Positions 17,573 through 27,022 are shown, numbered from the stretch's first letter. The stretch is 33,722 bases of DNA from Deltaproteobacteria bacterium (GCA_021779135.1 JAJYBH010000022.1:1-33722), one strand, 5' to 3'. Notes: generated from the sequence alone by a model not told the origin. Numbers and translations are program-made.

Positions 17573-18778
17573 ATGCTAAAAAATAAACAGATAATTCTGG
17601 GAGTCACTGCCGGAATTGCCTCCTACAAGGCAGTTGAACTTCTCCGTCTGCTGACCAAGGCGGGCGCAGACGTTCATGTCATCATGACCCGCTCGGCCCA
17701 GGAGTTCATCGCCCCCCTCACCTTCCAGACCCTCTCCGCCAACCCGGTTCACACCGAACTGTTCAACCTGATTGCCGAGCGCGAAATCGGCCACATCACC
17801 CTGGCTGACCGGGCCGACCTGTTTATCATAGCCCCGGCCACGGCCAATGTGATTGGCAAGATCGCGGCCGGCATCGCCGACGACATGCTCACCACCACGG
17901 TCATGGCCACCAAGGCGCCCGTTCTGATCGCCCCGGCCATGAACGTCAACATGTACACCAATCCAATCTATCGCGACAACGAAGAGAGGCTGCGGGGATA
18001 CGGCTACCTCTTCGTACCACCGGAAAAAGGTGCGCTGGCCTGCGGCTGGGAGGGAGAGGGGAAACTGGCTTCGCCCGAGTCGATCTTTGAGGCGGCGGTG
18101 GCGGCCATATCACCCCGGGATCTCCGTGGACAGACCATCCTGATCACTGCCGGACCGACACGAGAGGAGATCGACCCGGTGCGTTTCATCAGCAACCACT
18201 CGTCTGGAAAGATGGGCTATGCACTGGCAAAGGCTGCACAGCGGCGCGGTGCGCAGGTGATCCTGGTAAGCGGCCCGGTGAACCTTCCGGCCCCTTACGG
18301 TGTTGAGCTGGTGCGGGCAGAGAGCGCCCGCGAAATGCAGGCTGCGGTTATGGAACGGTCAGGTCACTGCACGATCATCATCAAGGCGGCAGCGGTGGCG
18401 GATTACTGCCCCGCAGTACGCAGCGGGCTGAAAATCAAGAAACAGTCCGCTGAACTGTCTCTGCAACTGGTCAAGACTCCTGATATCCTGGCCGGCCTGG
18501 GTGCGCTGGAGAAGCGTCCCTTTCTGGTAGGATTTGCGGCCGAGACCGGCAACCTTGATGAATTTGCGACTAGGAAGCTGAAAGAGAAAAACGCCGATCT
18601 GATTGTCGCCAACGATGTCAGCCAGCCCGATGCCGGCTTCAACGTCGACAACAACCGCGCCCGGCTCTTTTTCCGGGATGGGCGTATCCTTGAGTATCCG
18701 CTGATGAGCAAGGATGCCCTGGCGGGTCTTCTCCTTGATGTTATCGGCTCGGAAGTGACCGCCCGGCTGTCCAGCTAG
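17573..18778 (+). CDS. coaBC: Bifunctional phosphopantothenoylcysteine decarboxylase / synthetase
   Basis: This 401-residue enzyme makes 4'-phosphopantetheine for coenzyme A. The N-terminal CoaC flavoprotein half starts [19 protein letters not shown]. It shows the His in [10 protein letters not shown], the PAMN motif ([10 protein letters not shown]) and the cysteine lid [14 protein letters not shown]. The CoaB half begins near residue 185 with [17 protein letters not shown] and [13 protein letters not shown], and has AAVADYCP and KIKK further on. The ATG at 17573 gives the standard N-terminus; an upstream in-frame ATG at 17516 adds only 19 residues. It lies 82 bases after the hydrolase. Its TAG stop shares four bases with the stop of the converging phospholipase-like gene. 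Confidence 0.95.
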   Translation: MLKNKQIILGVTAGIASYKAVELLRLLTKAGADVHVIMTRSAQEFIAPLTFQTLSANPVHTELFNLIAEREIGHITLADRADLFIIAPATANVIGKIAAGIADDMLTTTVMATKAPVLIAPAMNVNMYTNPIYRDNEERLRGYGYLFVPPEKGALACGWEGEGKLASPESIFEAAVAAISPRDLRGQTILITAGPTREEIDPVRFISNHSSGKMGYALAKAAQRRGAQVILVSGPVNLPAPYGVELVRAESAREMQAAVMERSGHCTIIIKAAAVADYCPAVRSGLKIKKQSAELSLQLVKTPDILAGLGALEKRPFLVGFAAETGNLDEFATRKLKEKNADLIVANDVSQPDAGFNVDNNRARLFFRDGRILEYPLMSKDALAGLLLDVIGSEVTARLSS

Positions 18779-19725
18779 CCACCACACTCGTTATAAACCT
18801 CGTCCAGCAACTCCGGCTTAAGCAGCGCCTGGCGCAGGTTTATTCTCAAACTTTCCACCTGAACCAGTCCTTCGGCCTTTGTCAATCGCCCGTTCTTGTA
18901 CAACAGGCGCAGGTTTTTCCGCACCGCCTCAGCCATGCCCAAGGCGCGCTCACCGGTAGGGTCAGCCAACAGCAGCGTCGAATCCTGCGGCTGCCGCAGA
19001 AAACCGAACACCGCCTCCTCGGTCAGCTGCAGATATTCATCCCGGTCACTTTCCGCCAGCACATAACGCGAATTGTCCGACAGGGTCTGCATGACCTTTT
19101 GCCACTTTTCCAGACGAGACAGCAGCATGATCGAGTTGAAGATGCGTTTGTTGGTCCCGAATGAAAAAATGGTATTTGTCAGAACCCGCCGCATGAGTTC
19201 GTCATTGGCGCGCTGGTCTGTCTGGCACACATCCTGCGCAGTATCCCATACATCCTTGGCGACAAAGGTCTCAAACCGCATTTCCCAGTAGGCGTGTTTC
19301 ATGGTTACCGTCGGGAAGGAACGCATAATCTTGTAGGGGACGAAATAGTTGTGGGCAATGACATCCGCCGCAAGATGGCAGAGATAACCGTATGCGCAGG
19401 CCCGCTCGCTGTCCGTGCGAGCAGCCTGCAGTACCTTCTGTCCAATCCGCCAGCGGTGGCAATTCAGCATCGTGTGGGTGTATTTCTTGCCGAGAGTAAT
19501 ATCGGCCGAGATACATCCGTACAGGAAGTCACGCGGATTGGCCGCCAGCAGGGCCGCCATGTCCGGCGTCAAGGCGGACAGATTATCCAGAATGGAAACG
19601 CCAAGCTGCAGATGTATGCCGCCACCCCAGGCAAAGGCCTGGTCAGGGAGCAAAAGTCCGGCCGCTGTAACTATCAAAATCAGTAGAATCATGTTTGTGC
19701 TTTCATTTTGACAGAAACGGGACAT
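18775..19725 (-). CDS. Secreted zinc-dependent phospholipase C-like protein
   Basis: The product begins with a signal peptide (ILLILIVTAAGLLLPDQAFA) followed directly by WGGGIHLQLG, where Trp1 and an early His of the mature form bind zinc in the PLC/P1-nuclease family. The motif CHLAADVIAHNYFVPYK in the middle supplies further His and Asp zinc ligands, and HRWRIG lies before it. I chose ATG 19725 (about 316 residues) because it adds a basic residue to the signal peptide. ATG 19692 is nearly as likely, and an ATG at 19776 overlaps the divergent gene. It is probably an extracytoplasmic metalloenzyme, but activity on phospholipid is assumed from the family only. Confidence 0.78.
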   Translation of the reverse strand: MSRFCQNESTNMILLILIVTAAGLLLPDQAFAWGGGIHLQLGVSILDNLSALTPDMAALLAANPRDFLYGCISADITLGKKYTHTMLNCHRWRIGQKVLQAARTDSERACAYGYLCHLAADVIAHNYFVPYKIMRSFPTVTMKHAYWEMRFETFVAKDVWDTAQDVCQTDQRANDELMRRVLTNTIFSFGTNKRIFNSIMLLSRLEKWQKVMQTLSDNSRYVLAESDRDEYLQLTEEAVFGFLRQPQDSTLLLADPTGERALGMAEAVRKNLRLLYKNGRLTKAEGLVQVESLRINLRQALLKPELLDEVYNECGG

Positions 19726-19791
19726 TGCTGCTAAAGTCCCTTTAATTATGGTACTCCAGTTCGTACAATGATTCAACAGGAGCGAATTAAA

Positions 19792-20574
19792 GTGTCACCT
19801 GCCACCAATCCGACAGTCGTCTGGTCATCTCTGAGTGCCTATCTGGAAGAACTACGGGAAAGCGGAATTGAAGGCTTCCCGACAGACGCTTCGTTTGATG
19901 CACTGAAGAGCATGGCATCCGTACCGCCTCCCAGCACCAGCGAATCGATTACAGCCCCGGTCACGCCCTCTGTAGCGGGTGAAGTTTCTCATGAAACCCT
20001 GGAGAACGTCAGGAAAAGCCTGGGGGAGTGCAAGCGCTGCAAACTTAGCACAACCAGGAAAAACCTGGTGTTCGGTGTCGGCAACCCAAAGGCACGTCTG
20101 GTGTTTGTCGGCGAAGGGCCGGGAGCGGATGAGGACGAGAAGGGGGAACCCTTTGTTGGCGATGCCGGCCGGATGCTCAATCGTATCATAACTGCCATGG
20201 GAATCAGGCGCGAGGATGTCTACATCTGCAACGTGGTCAAATGCCGCCCCCCCGGAAACCGCAACCCCGAGGCCGACGAGATCGGCGCCTGTGCGCCCTT
20301 TCTGCTGCGGCAGTTGAAATCTGTCAAACCGGAAGCGATCGTGGCACTTGGCAAATTCGCCGCCCAGACCCTCCTGGAGACAAAAGAGCCCATTTCAAAG
20401 CTGCGCGGCAGGTTCCGCAATTTCCACGGCATCCCGCTCATGCCAACCTATCACCCCTCGTATCTCCTGCGCAGCGGGGGAAACTCGGATGCCTTCTGGG
20501 ATGTATGGGAAGACATGACCCAGGTATTGCAACTGCTCAAACTGCCGGTGCCGGAGAAGATCAGGAAAGCGTAG
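19792..20574 (+). CDS. Family 4 uracil-DNA glycosylase (Fe-S)
   Basis: I prefer GTG 19792, which has AGGAG nine bases upstream. ATG 19768 is in frame and would add eight residues, but no ribosome-binding site precedes it. The 260-residue protein has a variable, Pro/Ser-rich N-terminal extension of about 70 residues, then the type 4 UDG core. The core has CKRCKL and later cysteines ([14 protein letters not shown]) as [4Fe-4S] ligands, [17 protein letters not shown] as the uracil-binding motif 1, and the C-terminal [11 protein letters not shown] motif. It removes uracil from DNA produced by cytosine deamination. Similar N-terminally extended forms are usual in deltaproteobacteria. Confidence 0.92.
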   Translation: MSPATNPTVVWSSLSAYLEELRESGIEGFPTDASFDALKSMASVPPPSTSESITAPVTPSVAGEVSHETLENVRKSLGECKRCKLSTTRKNLVFGVGNPKARLVFVGEGPGADEDEKGEPFVGDAGRMLNRIITAMGIRREDVYICNVVKCRPPGNRNPEADEIGACAPFLLRQLKSVKPEAIVALGKFAAQTLLETKEPISKLRGRFRNFHGIPLMPTYHPSYLLRSGGNSDAFWDVWEDMTQVLQLLKLPVPEKIRKA

Positions 20575-20581
20575 CCCAACC

Positions 20582-21457
20582 TCAGGGGCCTATCCAGCGC
20601 CGCACCACAAAGACACCCCGCTGTTTACCCGCGGCCGGCCAGATGTCCACCGGCCGCCGGGTCCGCATCATTTCGGCCAGCCGTGGACGCAGAGCGGTCG
20701 TCTTCACGCCGCCGTTTCCCGGTTTCCCGCATTCCAGCCGGCTTTCGATAATGGTGTTCCGGTCCAGCACGATCAGCACATGCCCGTTCCAGGCGATCAG
20801 GTCCAGCGGTTCCAGCATCTTGGCAATCTCATCCAGCCCTTTCCCCGCAACCTGAACTCCCTTTCCGTACGAGACCAGCCGTGACGTGTTGCGCGGCGTC
20901 CAGCCACCGGTGGCCTGATAGAGCAGTCCCGAGCAATCCAGGCCCGCCAGGGTCAGTTGGCGCCGGGCAGCGACCGGCACCGCACCGCCGTAGAACAGCT
21001 CAAACAGCTCGGCCACACCCCCCTGCAGGTTTCCTCCCCAGACATACGGGCTGCCGATAGAGGCCTTCAAGGTGGCGATGATTCGCTCCGCGGGGGGAAG
21101 CAGGCGAGCCCGCGGCAATGGCCTCTCAGCACGGAGTTCGATAAAACGACTGTCAACATAGAGCGATTTTCCGGCCGACACGGGGTAGTCATCCGTCTCC
21201 ACCCGGAAGACCGTCGTTGCACCATCGCGGGATTCCCCGCGTATGCTGAAAACTGTTCCCGGCAGGGCGATAAACTCCAGCTCGCGCACCTGTCCGCAAC
21301 GATCCCTTTTCAGCGTTTTCCCGTCACTGCCGCCAAAGATGGAGCGAAACGCAGCCGTGTTCAGCACCGGCGACGGAATGCGGGCGATGCCGTACTGCGA
21401 GGCCCCGGCCTGCGCGGTAAGACAGCAGACATATAATAGCAGCAGCAGGGTTCGCAT
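20582..21457 (-). CDS. Secreted NlpC/P60 cysteine peptidase
   Basis: This 291-residue protein starts with a signal peptide (LLLLLYVCCLTAQAGA). A middle region of about 70 residues may be an SH3-like wall-binding domain. The C-terminal NlpC/P60 domain has SPYVWGGN at about 136-143, catalytic Cys175 in LDCSGLLYQ and His226 in WNGHVLIVLD. Such enzymes cut peptide cross-links in peptidoglycan in the periplasm. Its ATG directly abuts the TAA of the upstream gene (21458) with no ribosome-binding site of its own, so translation is probably coupled to it. It converges on the uracil-DNA glycosylase gene with seven bases between stops. Confidence 0.85.
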   Translation of the reverse strand: MRTLLLLLYVCCLTAQAGASQYGIARIPSPVLNTAAFRSIFGGSDGKTLKRDRCGQVRELEFIALPGTVFSIRGESRDGATTVFRVETDDYPVSAGKSLYVDSRFIELRAERPLPRARLLPPAERIIATLKASIGSPYVWGGNLQGGVAELFELFYGGAVPVAARRQLTLAGLDCSGLLYQATGGWTPRNTSRLVSYGKGVQVAGKGLDEIAKMLEPLDLIAWNGHVLIVLDRNTIIESRLECGKPGNGGVKTTALRPRLAEMMRTRRPVDIWPAAGKQRGVFVVRRWIGP

Positions 21458-22258
21458 TTAGAGGGTGGAGCGATGGCCGTCGAGCGCCTGTCGCACCAGC
21501 CCCTTCTGGGCAGGACTCAGACGCGGGACGGAGAGCAGTTCCCTGATGGTATTCTGGGGCAGGCCCGGCAGGAGCAGGTTATACCAGATCGTGGGGGTGC
21601 GCGGATTTTTCAGTATGGCCAGACGGATGTTGGGGCGGCCTTTCCAGCGGCCGTTGCGGGCCACCATGGAAATAGTCTCGGCCGTGGAAGTGTGTGAAGT
21701 GATGAACTGGTGTACGGCCCCCTCCTTCAGACGGGGATTGTCAAGACATGCCTCCACCAGAGGCGGCAGACCCTCCCGCAGGAGCGACTCGACAATTGCG
21801 GAGGTCCCACGCCGGGCCAGGGTCATTTTATTTCCCAGCGGTTGGGTCGGGATGCGCTGAATGATGACCCGCTCCGCCGAAAGGCGCTGGTCGGGGGTAA
21901 TGCCCGGCATCAGAGAGATTTTCAGCAGCTCGAACACGGTTAGCCCCGGCAGCAGCGCCGCTGCTATGTGCGCTGGTATTTCCGGATTGCTGATCAGCGC
22001 GAATTTTACCCGGTTGCTTTCGATCAGGGATTTGTTGGCATAGAGCGTGGTGAAAACCTCCTCGGGCAGATCCCTCTGCTTCATCAGCGCCAGCAGATGG
22101 CGTTCGTCAAAAGCCAGGTTGCGCAAGGCCGACAGCAACACCTCGACAGGCTGTCCCTGCAGCTTCGAGAACAGCTCTTCCTTGTCTGCGGTCAGGGCAT
22201 GATACATGCGCAGTGACACATTTTGATCAGTATCCGCAATTTTTGCACTGTCTATCAT
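21458..22258 (-). CDS. Unrecognised alpha-helical repeat protein
   Basis: I start at ATG 22258 (AGGA seven bases upstream), giving 266 residues; ATG 22369 is in frame and would add 37 residues, which read plausibly as protein. The longer open frame to 23026 is antisense to cheR and rejected. The protein has no signal or membrane segment. It is mostly amphipathic helix with repeating short units such as EVLLSALRNLAFDERHLLALM, VKFALISNPEIPAHIAAALL and RLAILKNPRTPTIWYNLL, which look like HEAT or leucine-rich-variant repeats. I do not recognise a named family. It is translationally coupled to the NlpC/P60 gene, so a role with that peptidase or the envelope is possible but unproven. Confidence 0.75.
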   Translation of the reverse strand: MIDSAKIADTDQNVSLRMYHALTADKEELFSKLQGQPVEVLLSALRNLAFDERHLLALMKQRDLPEEVFTTLYANKSLIESNRVKFALISNPEIPAHIAAALLPGLTVFELLKISLMPGITPDQRLSAERVIIQRIPTQPLGNKMTLARRGTSAIVESLLREGLPPLVEACLDNPRLKEGAVHQFITSHTSTAETISMVARNGRWKGRPNIRLAILKNPRTPTIWYNLLLPGLPQNTIRELLSVPRLSPAQKGLVRQALDGHRSTL

Positions 22259-22525
22259 ACTGTCATCCTGATAAGCCCCGACGGGCCAGAGGCCGGCATC
22301 CGGCGATTTAATGACCCTGTATCCACGCTGGTGGGTCGGATAGTCGTCTATGTGCAAAGATCCTGCCATTACCTCAACCAGCGGGGCAGGTGCATTCTGT
22401 CTGTTGCACCGCCGGCGGCTTCGTGGTAGAGATATTGTCGCTCTTGCATAAATAAATCGGAAGCGAACCTTGCGTGCCAGCATCACTTTTTGCGACAAGC
22501 TCTCCCGGAACAAAGGACCATTTCC

Positions 22526-23380
22526 GTGACGGCATCTCCTACTGAAAACACTTTGTCTCTGCAGGCAGAGATAACTGACGACGAGCTGGCGGAAATCGGC
22601 ATGATCCTGAGTATGTGGCGTACCATCAACATGTCCGCCTATAAGGACAAGTGCCTGAAGCGACGCGTCGCAATCCGCATGCGCTCCCGACACTGCCGTA
22701 ATGCGGCCGAGTATTGCAACCTGTTGCGGCAAAGCCAGCAGGAGATGGACCTGCTCCAAAAGGCGCTGACCATCCATGTCAGCCAATTTTTCAGAAACCC
22801 TTCCATGTTCGATACCTTGCGCAAGGATGTGCTCCCCGGGCTTTTCAGTTCCCGCGAGAAGGAGGAAAACGGGAAGTTGCGCCTCTGGTGCCTGGGATGC
22901 GCCGGTGGCGAGGAGCCTTTCAGCCTGGCAATTCTCCTGCGGGAACATTTCAGCAAAGAACTTCGCCAGGTTCAGACGATCATTCACGGCACCGACATCG
23001 ACGCGGACACTCTGCGGGCCGCGCAACAGGCCGAATACGTGGAAGATCGCCTCAAGGAAGTCCCTGCAGACCTCAGATCTCGCTACTTCCGGCAGAGCGG
23101 ATCACTTTATCGCCTGGTGCCGGAAATACGCGAGATGGTGACGTTTCAGCAAGGCGATATTTCCAGGACAGCAGAATTTGCCGCCAGCGATCTGGTTGTC
23201 TGCCGAAACACCTTGATCTATTTTACCCGTGCCTATCAGGAACAGATTCTGCATGGCATCGCGGATATCCTGCCGGCAGGCGGCATCCTGGTTCTGGGTA
23301 AGTCCGAAACCCTGACTGGCGATGTCCGCCAACGCTTTGAGGCGATCAGTCCGGTGGAGCGCATCTACCGCAGGCTGTAA
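22526..23380 (+). CDS. cheR: CheR-type chemoreceptor methyltransferase
   Basis: I start at GTG 22526, which has AAAGGA eight bases upstream; an in-frame TTG at 22490 lacks a site. The 284-residue product has the CheR N-terminal helical domain (KDKCLKRRVAIRMR) and the SAM-binding domain with CLGCAGGEEPFSLAILL, HGTDIDADTL and CRNTLIYF (the usual CRNVLIYF with Thr). It methylates glutamates on chemoreceptors. It lies just before a chemoreceptor and CheW gene on the same strand, so its likely substrate is that receptor. It lacks the C-terminal repeat domain found in some CheR fusions. Confidence 0.9.
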   Translation: MTASPTENTLSLQAEITDDELAEIGMILSMWRTINMSAYKDKCLKRRVAIRMRSRHCRNAAEYCNLLRQSQQEMDLLQKALTIHVSQFFRNPSMFDTLRKDVLPGLFSSREKEENGKLRLWCLGCAGGEEPFSLAILLREHFSKELRQVQTIIHGTDIDADTLRAAQQAEYVEDRLKEVPADLRSRYFRQSGSLYRLVPEIREMVTFQQGDISRTAEFAASDLVVCRNTLIYFTRAYQEQILHGIADILPAGGILVLGKSETLTGDVRQRFEAISPVERIYRRL

Positions 23381-23427
23381 TCGGGCCTGCCTGTTATTTA
23401 ATTTCGAGCTGAACGTGGAGGAGCAAC

Positions 23428-24708
23428 ATGCGGATTCCCATAGGCTATAAGTTTATCATCGGATTTGTGGTCGTTGTTGCGGTCGTGGCCTTCAGCCCGA
23501 AGTTCGTCAGCACCCTTGGGTATTCTGAAGAGATGACCGGCCTGCTGGCCTATGTCGTGGCCCTGACCTGCGGACTCATCCTGGGATGGCTCTTTTCCAA
23601 GAGTTTCACCGCCAACATCGGCAGACTGGCGGAATCAGCCGAATCCATCAGCCGCGGCGACCTGACCCGGAATGTCGCCATCAGGCCGTCGAGTATTCCC
23701 GATGAAACCCATGAACTGGCCGGGCTGATCAACATAATGGTCCAGAACCTGCGCGATCTGGTGGGGCACATCAAAAAAACCTCGGGACAACTGTCGGAAT
23801 CTGCCCAGGAGATCAACTCCACTGCGCTGGAGATCAATGCCTCCACCGAGGAAGTGGCCCAGGCGATCGAGTCTATCTCCCGCGGCGCCGAGACCCAGGC
23901 TGAAATGGCGGAAAAGAGTTCCAATACCATCCGCGAGATGGCCATCTCCATCGACCTGGTGGCCACCCGCGCCCGGGAAACGGCCAAGGCTGCCCGGGAA
24001 ACCAGCCTGACCGCCCAGCAGGGCAGCAGCCTGGCCAGCGACTCCCTGGAGCGGATGAAGGATTTCTTCGAGCACCAGGAACAGATCGCCCGGCAGTTCG
24101 CCGTCTTCAACAACAAGCTGCAAAAGGTGGGCAAAATTGCCGACTTCATCGGTGATGTTGCCCGGCAGACCAACCTACTGGCCCTGAACGCCTCCATTGA
24201 GGCGGCCCGGGCTGGCGAGTACGGCAAAGGCTTTGCGGTCGTGGCCGAAGAGGTGCGCAAACTGGCTGACGGTTCGGCCAGGTCAGCCGCCGATATCAAC
24301 GGAATGATCGAAAACCTGCGTGAGGAGAGCCACCAGGTCCATGAGATCATCGTGGAGAGTTCACGCACCATCAAGGAAGGCAAGAAGAACATCGACATCA
24401 CCGCCAGTGCGTTCCAGGAGATCCTTAAAACCGTTCTGGAGACGGAGCGCAAGGCTTCCAGCATCGCGGACCTGTCCCAGATGCAGCTGGCAGGTTCCGA
24501 GAAAATGGTCAAGGCGGTGGATGAAATCGCCAAGGTCGCCGATGACAACGCCGCGTCCACCGAACAGGTTTCCGCCGCGACCGAACAGCAACTGGCCGCC
24601 ATGCAGGATATGGCGCTGGCCACCAAAGAACTGACCCAATTGGCCGAGGAACTCCTGACCGTGGTGGAACACTTTCAGGTCGGCGCAGCGGATACGTACC
24701 AGAAATGA
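23428..24708 (+). CDS. Methyl-accepting chemotaxis protein without a periplasmic sensor domain
   Basis: GGAGGAG precedes ATG 23428. The 426-residue protein has two membrane helices near the start (about 8-22 and 38-56) with only about 15 residues between them, so there is no periplasmic ligand domain. A HAMP linker follows (about 57-115), then the long helical signalling domain with the hairpin tip around [22 protein letters not shown], identical in kind to other receptors. It may sense through the membrane or HAMP (for example redox or membrane state) or act with a partner. It follows cheR by 47 bases, and its stop overlaps the cheW start by four bases. Confidence 0.93.
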   Translation: MRIPIGYKFIIGFVVVVAVVAFSPKFVSTLGYSEEMTGLLAYVVALTCGLILGWLFSKSFTANIGRLAESAESISRGDLTRNVAIRPSSIPDETHELAGLINIMVQNLRDLVGHIKKTSGQLSESAQEINSTALEINASTEEVAQAIESISRGAETQAEMAEKSSNTIREMAISIDLVATRARETAKAARETSLTAQQGSSLASDSLERMKDFFEHQEQIARQFAVFNNKLQKVGKIADFIGDVARQTNLLALNASIEAARAGEYGKGFAVVAEEVRKLADGSARSAADINGMIENLREESHQVHEIIVESSRTIKEGKKNIDITASAFQEILKTVLETERKASSIADLSQMQLAGSEKMVKAVDEIAKVADDNAASTEQVSAATEQQLAAMQDMALATKELTQLAEELLTVVEHFQVGAADTYQK

Positions 24709-25133
24709 CCGAAGCAGGACGAAAATACCTGATCTTTACCCTGTCGGGCCACAGGTATGCCTTTGATCTGGACCGGGTGGCAGAGGTGGTGGAGCAGCCC
24801 GCCATCTGCCCGATTCCGCTCGCCCCCCCCTGCTACCCAGGCGCGATGAACTTTCACGGCACCATCGTTGCGGTCATGGACCTGGCGTGCTTCCTCGGGC
24901 TTCCCGGCATGCATGGCGCGGAGAAGGTGATTGTTCTCGATACCCGCATTGCGGCCTTGGCCTTCAGTGTAGAAAACATCATCAGGATCACCCCGGCGGG
25001 TCAGAGCGGGATTTTCACGGCCGGGGGAGCTACGGACTTTTCACTCGGGCAACTGGATCTGGCCGAAGGGAAAGCCATCCTCCTGGATGCCGCCGCCATA
25101 GCTGAGCACGCAGCCAGGACCATCAACGATTGA
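24705..25133 (+). CDS. cheW: CheW-like adaptor protein
   Basis: This 142-residue protein overlaps the chemoreceptor stop by four bases (ATGA), so it is translationally coupled. It has the CheW domain from about residue 8 ([23 protein letters not shown]) through [21 protein letters not shown], the usual receptor/kinase-binding surface. It should bridge the adjacent receptor to a CheA kinase in the cytoplasm. No CheA, CheY or CheB lies in this window, so the kinase must be supplied from elsewhere if the set is functional. Confidence 0.88.
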   Translation: MTEAGRKYLIFTLSGHRYAFDLDRVAEVVEQPAICPIPLAPPCYPGAMNFHGTIVAVMDLACFLGLPGMHGAEKVIVLDTRIAALAFSVENIIRITPAGQSGIFTAGGATDFSLGQLDLAEGKAILLDAAAIAEHAARTIND

Positions 25134-25156
25134 TATAACGCCGATTCCGCACCGCC

Positions 25157-26056
25157 TTACTCCCCTGCCCGGTATTCCTCCAGCACGACAACTTCTTCCC
25201 CAGCTTCCGCTGACTCCGGCAAGATTGACACCACCATCCCCCCCAGGATGAGCAGTGCCCCGGCCAGCCCAAACAGGCCCAGCCGTTCGTTAATGGCAAA
25301 CCAGGCATAGCCGGCGGCGAAGACCGGCTCGGTACAGAAGATCAGGGCCGTATTGCTGTGACTGATGAAGCGCTGCATGGAGGTCTGTACCAGAAAGGCA
25401 AATACCGTTGCGATCACGGCGCAGACCAGGAGCGTCCAGAGCAGGTGGGGGTACCAGATGAAGACCTGTTTGCCACGGACAACCGCAAAGAGCGTGCTTA
25501 ACAGCGCGACCACCCCCAACTGCACGGCGGTCAGCCAGTAATAGTCGCTGCTGCGGGCAAATTCGCCGGTATAAATCAGATGCAGCGAGACGCATACCGC
25601 ACAGGTGGCGGCCAGAACATCCCCGGCATTGAAATTCAGGCTGCCATTGCCACAAAGCAGGAACAGGCCCGCGGCTGATAATGCCACGGCGATCTTGATC
25701 ATGCGGGGGATACGATGACGCAACATGAGTGACGAAATGACCGGAACCATTACCACGTTCAGACCGGTCAGAAAAGCGGTGTTAGAGGCGCTCGTAGAGA
25801 GCAGGGCCACCGTCTGGAAGGCGTAGGCCCCGAAGAGGAATAGTCCCATGAGGCAGCCCTGGCGCACAGCCCGGGCATCCAGACGCCTTCCCTTGAGCAT
25901 GCAGATCGGCAGAATCAGCACAAATGCCAGGATAAAGCGCTGGGCCAGGAAGACGAATACGTCCACGCTCTCCACCGCCTGCTTGACGATGGTAAAGGTC
26001 ACCCCCCAGAAAAAGGTGGTAGTCAGCAGCAACGCCGCCGCTTTAAACCTGTTCAT
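25157..26056 (-). CDS. EamA/DMT-family membrane transporter
   Basis: This 299-residue protein has ten hydrophobic segments in two five-helix halves, each with the EamA pattern (first half starting LLLTTTFFWGVTFTIVK, second near LAATCAVCVSLHLIYTGE). The C-terminal tail is short and acidic. Members export amino acids or other metabolites across the inner membrane; the substrate is unknown. GGAGA lies about eight bases before the ATG at 26056. It converges on cheW with 23 bases between, and is divergent from the amino-acid ABC transporter operon. Confidence 0.9.
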   Translation of the reverse strand: MNRFKAAALLLTTTFFWGVTFTIVKQAVESVDVFVFLAQRFILAFVLILPICMLKGRRLDARAVRQGCLMGLFLFGAYAFQTVALLSTSASNTAFLTGLNVVMVPVISSLMLRHRIPRMIKIAVALSAAGLFLLCGNGSLNFNAGDVLAATCAVCVSLHLIYTGEFARSSDYYWLTAVQLGVVALLSTLFAVVRGKQVFIWYPHLLWTLLVCAVIATVFAFLVQTSMQRFISHSNTALIFCTEPVFAAGYAWFAINERLGLFGLAGALLILGGMVVSILPESAEAGEEVVVLEEYRAGE

Positions 26057-26156
26057 ACCATTTCTCCATAACGTTTAATCGCATCAAAATATTGAGGGGG
26101 CCTCTTCATAATAAATGCTCGGCAAGAAAAAAGATCATCCTCATATATAGGGCTTT

Positions 26157-26183
26157 CCGGATTGTTACAATCCGGTGTTTTTT
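26157..26183 (+). terminator. Orphan terminator-like hairpin upstream of the ABC operon promoter
   Basis: CCGGATTG (26157-26164) pairs perfectly with CAATCCGG (26168-26175) around a TTA loop, followed by TG and six T residues. No plus-strand gene lies upstream in the gap 26057-26266, so the transcript it would end is not identified. Confidence 0.6.
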
Positions 26184-26185
26184 AG

Positions 26186-26214
26186 TTGACAATAGTGCCA
26201 ACATTTCATAAAAA
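26186..26214 (+). promoter_or_regulatory. Promoter for the polar amino-acid ABC transporter operon
   Basis: A perfect TTGACA (26186-26191), a 17-base spacer and TAAAAA (26209-26214, 4/6) lie about 50 bases before the binding-protein ATG at 26267. The -35 begins three bases after the hairpin's T-run. Confidence 0.55.
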
Positions 26215-26266
26215 AGCAACGGTCTTACCATTTAAGTTTTAAGTTTCAATGAAAAGGAGATGCCCG

Positions 26267-27010
26267 ATGAATGTTATTCGTACGCTGACCTCGCTGGTAG
26301 TGGTGTTTGCAGCCCTGGCCGTCACCGCCTTCGCCGCCCCCAAAAGCATCAAGGTTGCAACCGACGCCACCTGGCCGCCAATGGAAATGGTCGATGCCAA
26401 CAAGCATATCGTCGGCTATGACATCGATTTTCTGAATGCGGTGGCCAAAGAAGCCGGCGTAACCGTCGAATTCAAGAACACCGCCTGGGACGGCATCTTT
26501 GCCGGACTCGATTCCGGCCAGTACGATGCCATCATCTCGTCGGTCACCATCACACCCGAACGCAGCGCAAAATACGATTTCACCGATGCCTATACCAGTA
26601 TCGGCCAGATCCTGGTGGTGCCCAAGACCGATAAAACCTCCCGGACAATAGCAGACCTGAAAGGCAAGAAGGTCGGCTCCCAGATCGGCACCACCGGTGC
26701 AATGGAAGTGAAAAAAGTGCCCGGTGTGGAATCGAAGACCTATGACGAAATCGGCCTGGCCTTTGAAGACATGGCCGCCGGCCGCATCTCCGGCGTTGTC
26801 TGTGATGAGCCGGTCGCCGCCCACTTCGCCCTGCAGAAAAAAGAATACAAGTCAAAGTTCAAAATCGTCGGCAAACCCTTCACCAAAGAAGGTTACGGCA
26901 TCGTCGTGAAGAAGGGCAACAAGGAACTGGTCGCCCTGCTCAACAAAGGCATCAAGGCTGTCAAGGCCAAGAAACTCGACGTCAAGATCCACACCAAATG
27001 GGTTAAGTAA
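26267..27010 (+). CDS. Polar amino-acid ABC transporter, periplasmic binding protein
   Basis: ATG 26267 has AAAGGAGATG just upstream; an earlier in-frame ATG at 26249 includes the ribosome-binding site and is rejected. The 247-residue product has a signal peptide (LTSLVVVFAALAVTAFA) and the family 3 solute-binding fold. The fold begins IKVATDATWPPMEMVD and has the domain motif GYDIDFLNAVAKEAG and the phrase DAIISSVTITPERS. Such proteins bind glutamine, arginine, cystine or similar amino acids in the periplasm and deliver them to the permease. The exact ligand is not decidable. It is first in an operon with permease and ATPase. Confidence 0.93.
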   Translation: MNVIRTLTSLVVVFAALAVTAFAAPKSIKVATDATWPPMEMVDANKHIVGYDIDFLNAVAKEAGVTVEFKNTAWDGIFAGLDSGQYDAIISSVTITPERSAKYDFTDAYTSIGQILVVPKTDKTSRTIADLKGKKVGSQIGTTGAMEVKKVPGVESKTYDEIGLAFEDMAAGRISGVVCDEPVAAHFALQKKEYKSKFKIVGKPFTKEGYGIVVKKGNKELVALLNKGIKAVKAKKLDVKIHTKWVK

Positions 27011-27022
27011 TCCAGCATGCGG

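Noticed and set aside
22370-23026. N-terminal extension of the helical-repeat protein to 522 residues
   Set aside because: The extension runs antisense through cheR, whose motifs are unmistakable, and the translation is unlike the repeat region.
23550-24626. 358-codon open frame on the minus strand
   Set aside because: It is antisense to the chemoreceptor gene, has low-complexity Ser/Ala/Arg-rich translation and no ribosome-binding site; it arises from the codon bias of the real gene.
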